Shown here piece after piece: positions 62,201 through 64,000 of a DNA stretch of 64,000 nt. Every line of letters begins with the position of its first letter. Within the stretch, counting starts at the first letter, position 1. The notes under the pieces were generated by a model, which did no database searches, had not been told where the DNA came from, and saw nothing but the letters and a program-made list of their open reading frames with translations. The translations under genes and the position numbers were made by a program. The DNA is taken from NCBI RefSeq assembly GCF_900167025.1, contig NZ_FUXC01000004.1, positions 1 to 64,000 on the forward strand, read 5' to 3'. The DNA is from Treponema berlinense. Lineage in GTDB: Bacteria > Spirochaetota > Spirochaetia > Treponematales > Treponemataceae.

Positions 62201-63868
62201 ATGTCATTGCAAAGATTTACTGCTTTTTTAGCAATTTTTATAATTTCGGCAGGTGCTTTATTTTCTGACGAAAACGCATCTTCTTCGGGAATTTTTGTCG
62301 AAGACAAATCCGTTCAGAAAGGATTTGAATTTGATGAGGCATATTCAACTTATCCGGAATTATTAGAATCTGACAGAAAATCTGCAATCGAAAAAGAAAA
62401 AACAAAAATCACGGTAAAATCAAACGTTCCGAATGCAGAAGTCTTTTTGAACGGCAATTTTGAAGGCCACACAAATTTAACGGTAAACGACCTTCCCGCC
62501 GGCCGCTACAATCTGCGCGTAAAAAAAACAGGCTATAAACCAAAATTCTACAGGATAAATGTTCCCCAGGGAGAAGAACGCGTTTTTTATGTAGAACTTG
62601 AAAAGTACGAAGGAACAGTAAATTTTATTGCAGTTCAACCAGAAACTTTAATTTATGTCGACAACACAAAAATCAGCGGAAACATCGTTAAACTTGAAGA
62701 AGGAAGCCACACGGTTTTTGCAAAAAAATTCGGCTACAAGAGCGAATCTTCATCTATCTACGTTCCAAGAAATTCATATCAAATAATCACAATCCGCCTT
62801 CAGGAAGCACAGTTTTCGGTTTCAAATTTCAGGGCAAACAAGGAGCGCTTTAATCCGGCGTTAAAAGGTTCTGCAGGTCAGATAAAATTCAATTTTGAAG
62901 TTACTTCGTTCGGAAACGGAACCTTAACAATAAAAGATTCTTTGGGAAATTCCGTCATAAGCCGGAACTTGCCTGGCTTTACAACCTGGACTCAAAATGT
63001 AATTTGGGACGGAATCGCACAAAACGGAACAAAAATTCAAGACGGAACTTACACTGCAATTCTCGAATCCGGCGAACAAAAATTTTCGGTTGATTTTTCG
63101 GCAGACAGCTCGATAAAAATTCCTTCAGCCTCAATTACGGCAAGCGGTTCTGGAATTGGAATTCTTCCGGCAGCCTTTAATTTTCCTGAAAAAACATTCT
63201 GTGTCGGCGTAAATGCCGGCATAATTTGCGCCTTTGAAAATAAAAATTTTTATTGCGCGCCGCTTTCAACTTTTTTTGCCTATTCTTTTTCAAAAAATGT
63301 CGAACTTTCAGCAAAAGTCGGGTTAAACGCAGGACACGAAGGTTCTTCGCCTTTTATAAATTCAGCCTTAAAATTTACCGCTTCAAAAAAACAGGCTGAT
63401 TTTGACATGGATTTTGGTTTTTTGATAAGAGCTGGAGGAGCTAAAAACAAACCGTTCGAGCCTTACGGAGCAGACAATGGCTACGGTCTTGGCGGAGGCC
63501 TTGTTTTTGGACTGGATTTTAATAATTTTTATGCAGGAATTTCATCAGAATTCACTTTTGCAACTTCCACATTCAACACAAAAAACGACAATTACGATAA
63601 AGTATTAAGAAACGGAATATGCTTTCAATTAAAGGGACAGTCAGTTTCGTTTGCAATTTACAGCGCGTTGAATTCTTCTTTTGGAACAACAGCCCTCGAA
63701 AACGACAGCAGAAGTTCAAATTCAATCGAATTTTTAAGAGCGGTTGATGTTGGATTCGACTTCCAAATTGCATTAAATTCTCTAAATCTAAATTTGCGCT
63801 CAAACGCACAAATTTTTGAGAATCAAACTTATTTAAAAACAGAAGCCGGAATTTCCATGCTTTTATAA
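62201..63868 (+). CDS. PEGA-domain surface protein with barrel-like C-terminus
   Basis: A 555-residue protein with a signal peptide (SLQRFTAFLAIFIISAGALF), two PEGA-like repeats (about 65-200: VPNAEVFLNGNFEGHT, LPAGRYNLRVKKTGYKP, LEEGSHTVFAKKFGYK), a FlgD-like Ig segment (VIWDGIAQNGTKIQDGTYTAIL) and a C-terminal 240 residues rich in alternating strands ending in MLL, resembling an outer-membrane barrel. The function is unknown; treponemes have several such proteins. Confidence 0.8.
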   Translation: MSLQRFTAFLAIFIISAGALFSDENASSSGIFVEDKSVQKGFEFDEAYSTYPELLESDRKSAIEKEKTKITVKSNVPNAEVFLNGNFEGHTNLTVNDLPAGRYNLRVKKTGYKPKFYRINVPQGEERVFYVELEKYEGTVNFIAVQPETLIYVDNTKISGNIVKLEEGSHTVFAKKFGYKSESSSIYVPRNSYQIITIRLQEAQFSVSNFRANKERFNPALKGSAGQIKFNFEVTSFGNGTLTIKDSLGNSVISRNLPGFTTWTQNVIWDGIAQNGTKIQDGTYTAILESGEQKFSVDFSADSSIKIPSASITASGSGIGILPAAFNFPEKTFCVGVNAGIICAFENKNFYCAPLSTFFAYSFSKNVELSAKVGLNAGHEGSSPFINSALKFTASKKQADFDMDFGFLIRAGGAKNKPFEPYGADNGYGLGGGLVFGLDFNNFYAGISSEFTFATSTFNTKNDNYDKVLRNGICFQLKGQSVSFAIYSALNSSFGTTALENDSRSSNSIEFLRAVDVGFDFQIALNSLNLNLRSNAQIFENQTYLKTEAGISMLL

Positions 63869-63884
63869 AAACTGGAGGCAAAAG

Positions 63885-64000
63885 ATGAAATTATATTCAA
63901 AACAGCAGATGATAAAAAACACATTAACTGGAATTCTTGCAGGCGCCATTTGTGCTAGCGCGGCATTTTTTGCAGTTCAAAAAAACTTAAAGTCTGAAAA
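63885..64000 (+). CDS. start of membrane-anchored protein, cut by window edge
   Basis: A GGAGG box lies 7 bases before ATG 63885. The 38 codons available read MKLYSKQQMIKNTLTGILAG, then AICASAAFFAVQKNLKSE, a single N-terminal membrane anchor. The start resembles HtrA/Do-type proteases of treponemes as I remember them, but no catalytic motif is inside the window. Confidence 0.6.
   Translation, partial: MKLYSKQQMIKNTLTGILAGAICASAAFFAVQKNLKSE

Overview
The window reads as chromosome of a low-GC spirochaete, most likely a host-associated Treponema. This is an inference from gene content: a PEGA-domain outer-membrane-type protein, a loose lipobox on the polyamine-binding protein, a MarR-type exopolysaccharide regulator beside a NusG-like protein, and S23 four-helix-bundle genes. 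No rRNA gene or CRISPR array was found. There is one tRNA, tRNA-Ala(CGC).

Layout. (1) 1-2640 is an accessory edge with IS3-type transposase remnants, an ATPase of the AAA/DUF4143 kind and a compact locus that looks like a type I toxin-antitoxin module: a 26-residue hydrophobic peptide, a convergent antisense RNA with a consensus promoter, and a perfect two-way terminator stem. (2) 2646-22036, minus strand, is one long surface-glycan operon headed by a MarR-type regulator. It encodes rmlA, rmlB, rmlC and rmlD (dTDP-rhamnose); a 3,4-ketoisomerase, an aminotransferase and an acyltransferase-like protein (dTDP-3-amino-3,6-dideoxyhexose); five glycosyltransferases; a Wzx flippase; an EpsG/Wzy-like polymerase; and a phosphonate branch. 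The phosphonate branch is a cytidylyltransferase-PEP mutase fusion, phosphonopyruvate decarboxylase, phosphonoacetaldehyde reductase and a CDP-glycerol-type phosphotransferase. Together they predict a glycan carrying 2-hydroxyethylphosphonate. An S23 gene sits inside this operon between inverted arrays of a degenerate heptamer, and an ORF-less copy of that palindrome lies between rmlC and rmlA.

(3) 22037-30820 is a graveyard of accessory genes: a duplicated and broken helix-turn-helix gene, a YafQ-type toxin-antitoxin pair, a decayed FRG/AbiGi-like defence pair, a DUF4143 ATPase with a central deletion, a deleted IS1182-type element with both terminal inverted repeats, a minisatellite, and a more GC-rich block with an XRE regulator, an ImmA/IrrE peptidase, a predicted small RNA and an HU-like/DUF4469 gene. 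It ends in a NusG-like gene cut at its C-terminus and a second MarR-type regulator paralogous to the one heading the glycan operon. This suggests that a second glycan locus was once here.

(4) 31790-64000 is core chromosome: guaB, tRNA-Ala, a Gfo/Idh/MocA oxidoreductase, Mrp, a tRNA-dihydrouridine synthase, an overlapping pair of membrane GGDEF-EAL proteins (the first with intact EAL residues, the second degenerate), an aldose epimerase, a CYTH protein, SppA, a response regulator with an excisionase-type HTH, recX, rpsI-rplM, azlCD, potABCD, an OmpA-like protein, a RecQ-family helicase, hisH-hisF, a DbpA/DeaD-type RNA helicase, radC, a PEGA protein and the start of a membrane-anchored protein cut by the window edge. 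Three GC-rich palindromic intergenic inserts interrupt this region. Coordinates and starts were worked out by eye, and no similarity search was run.
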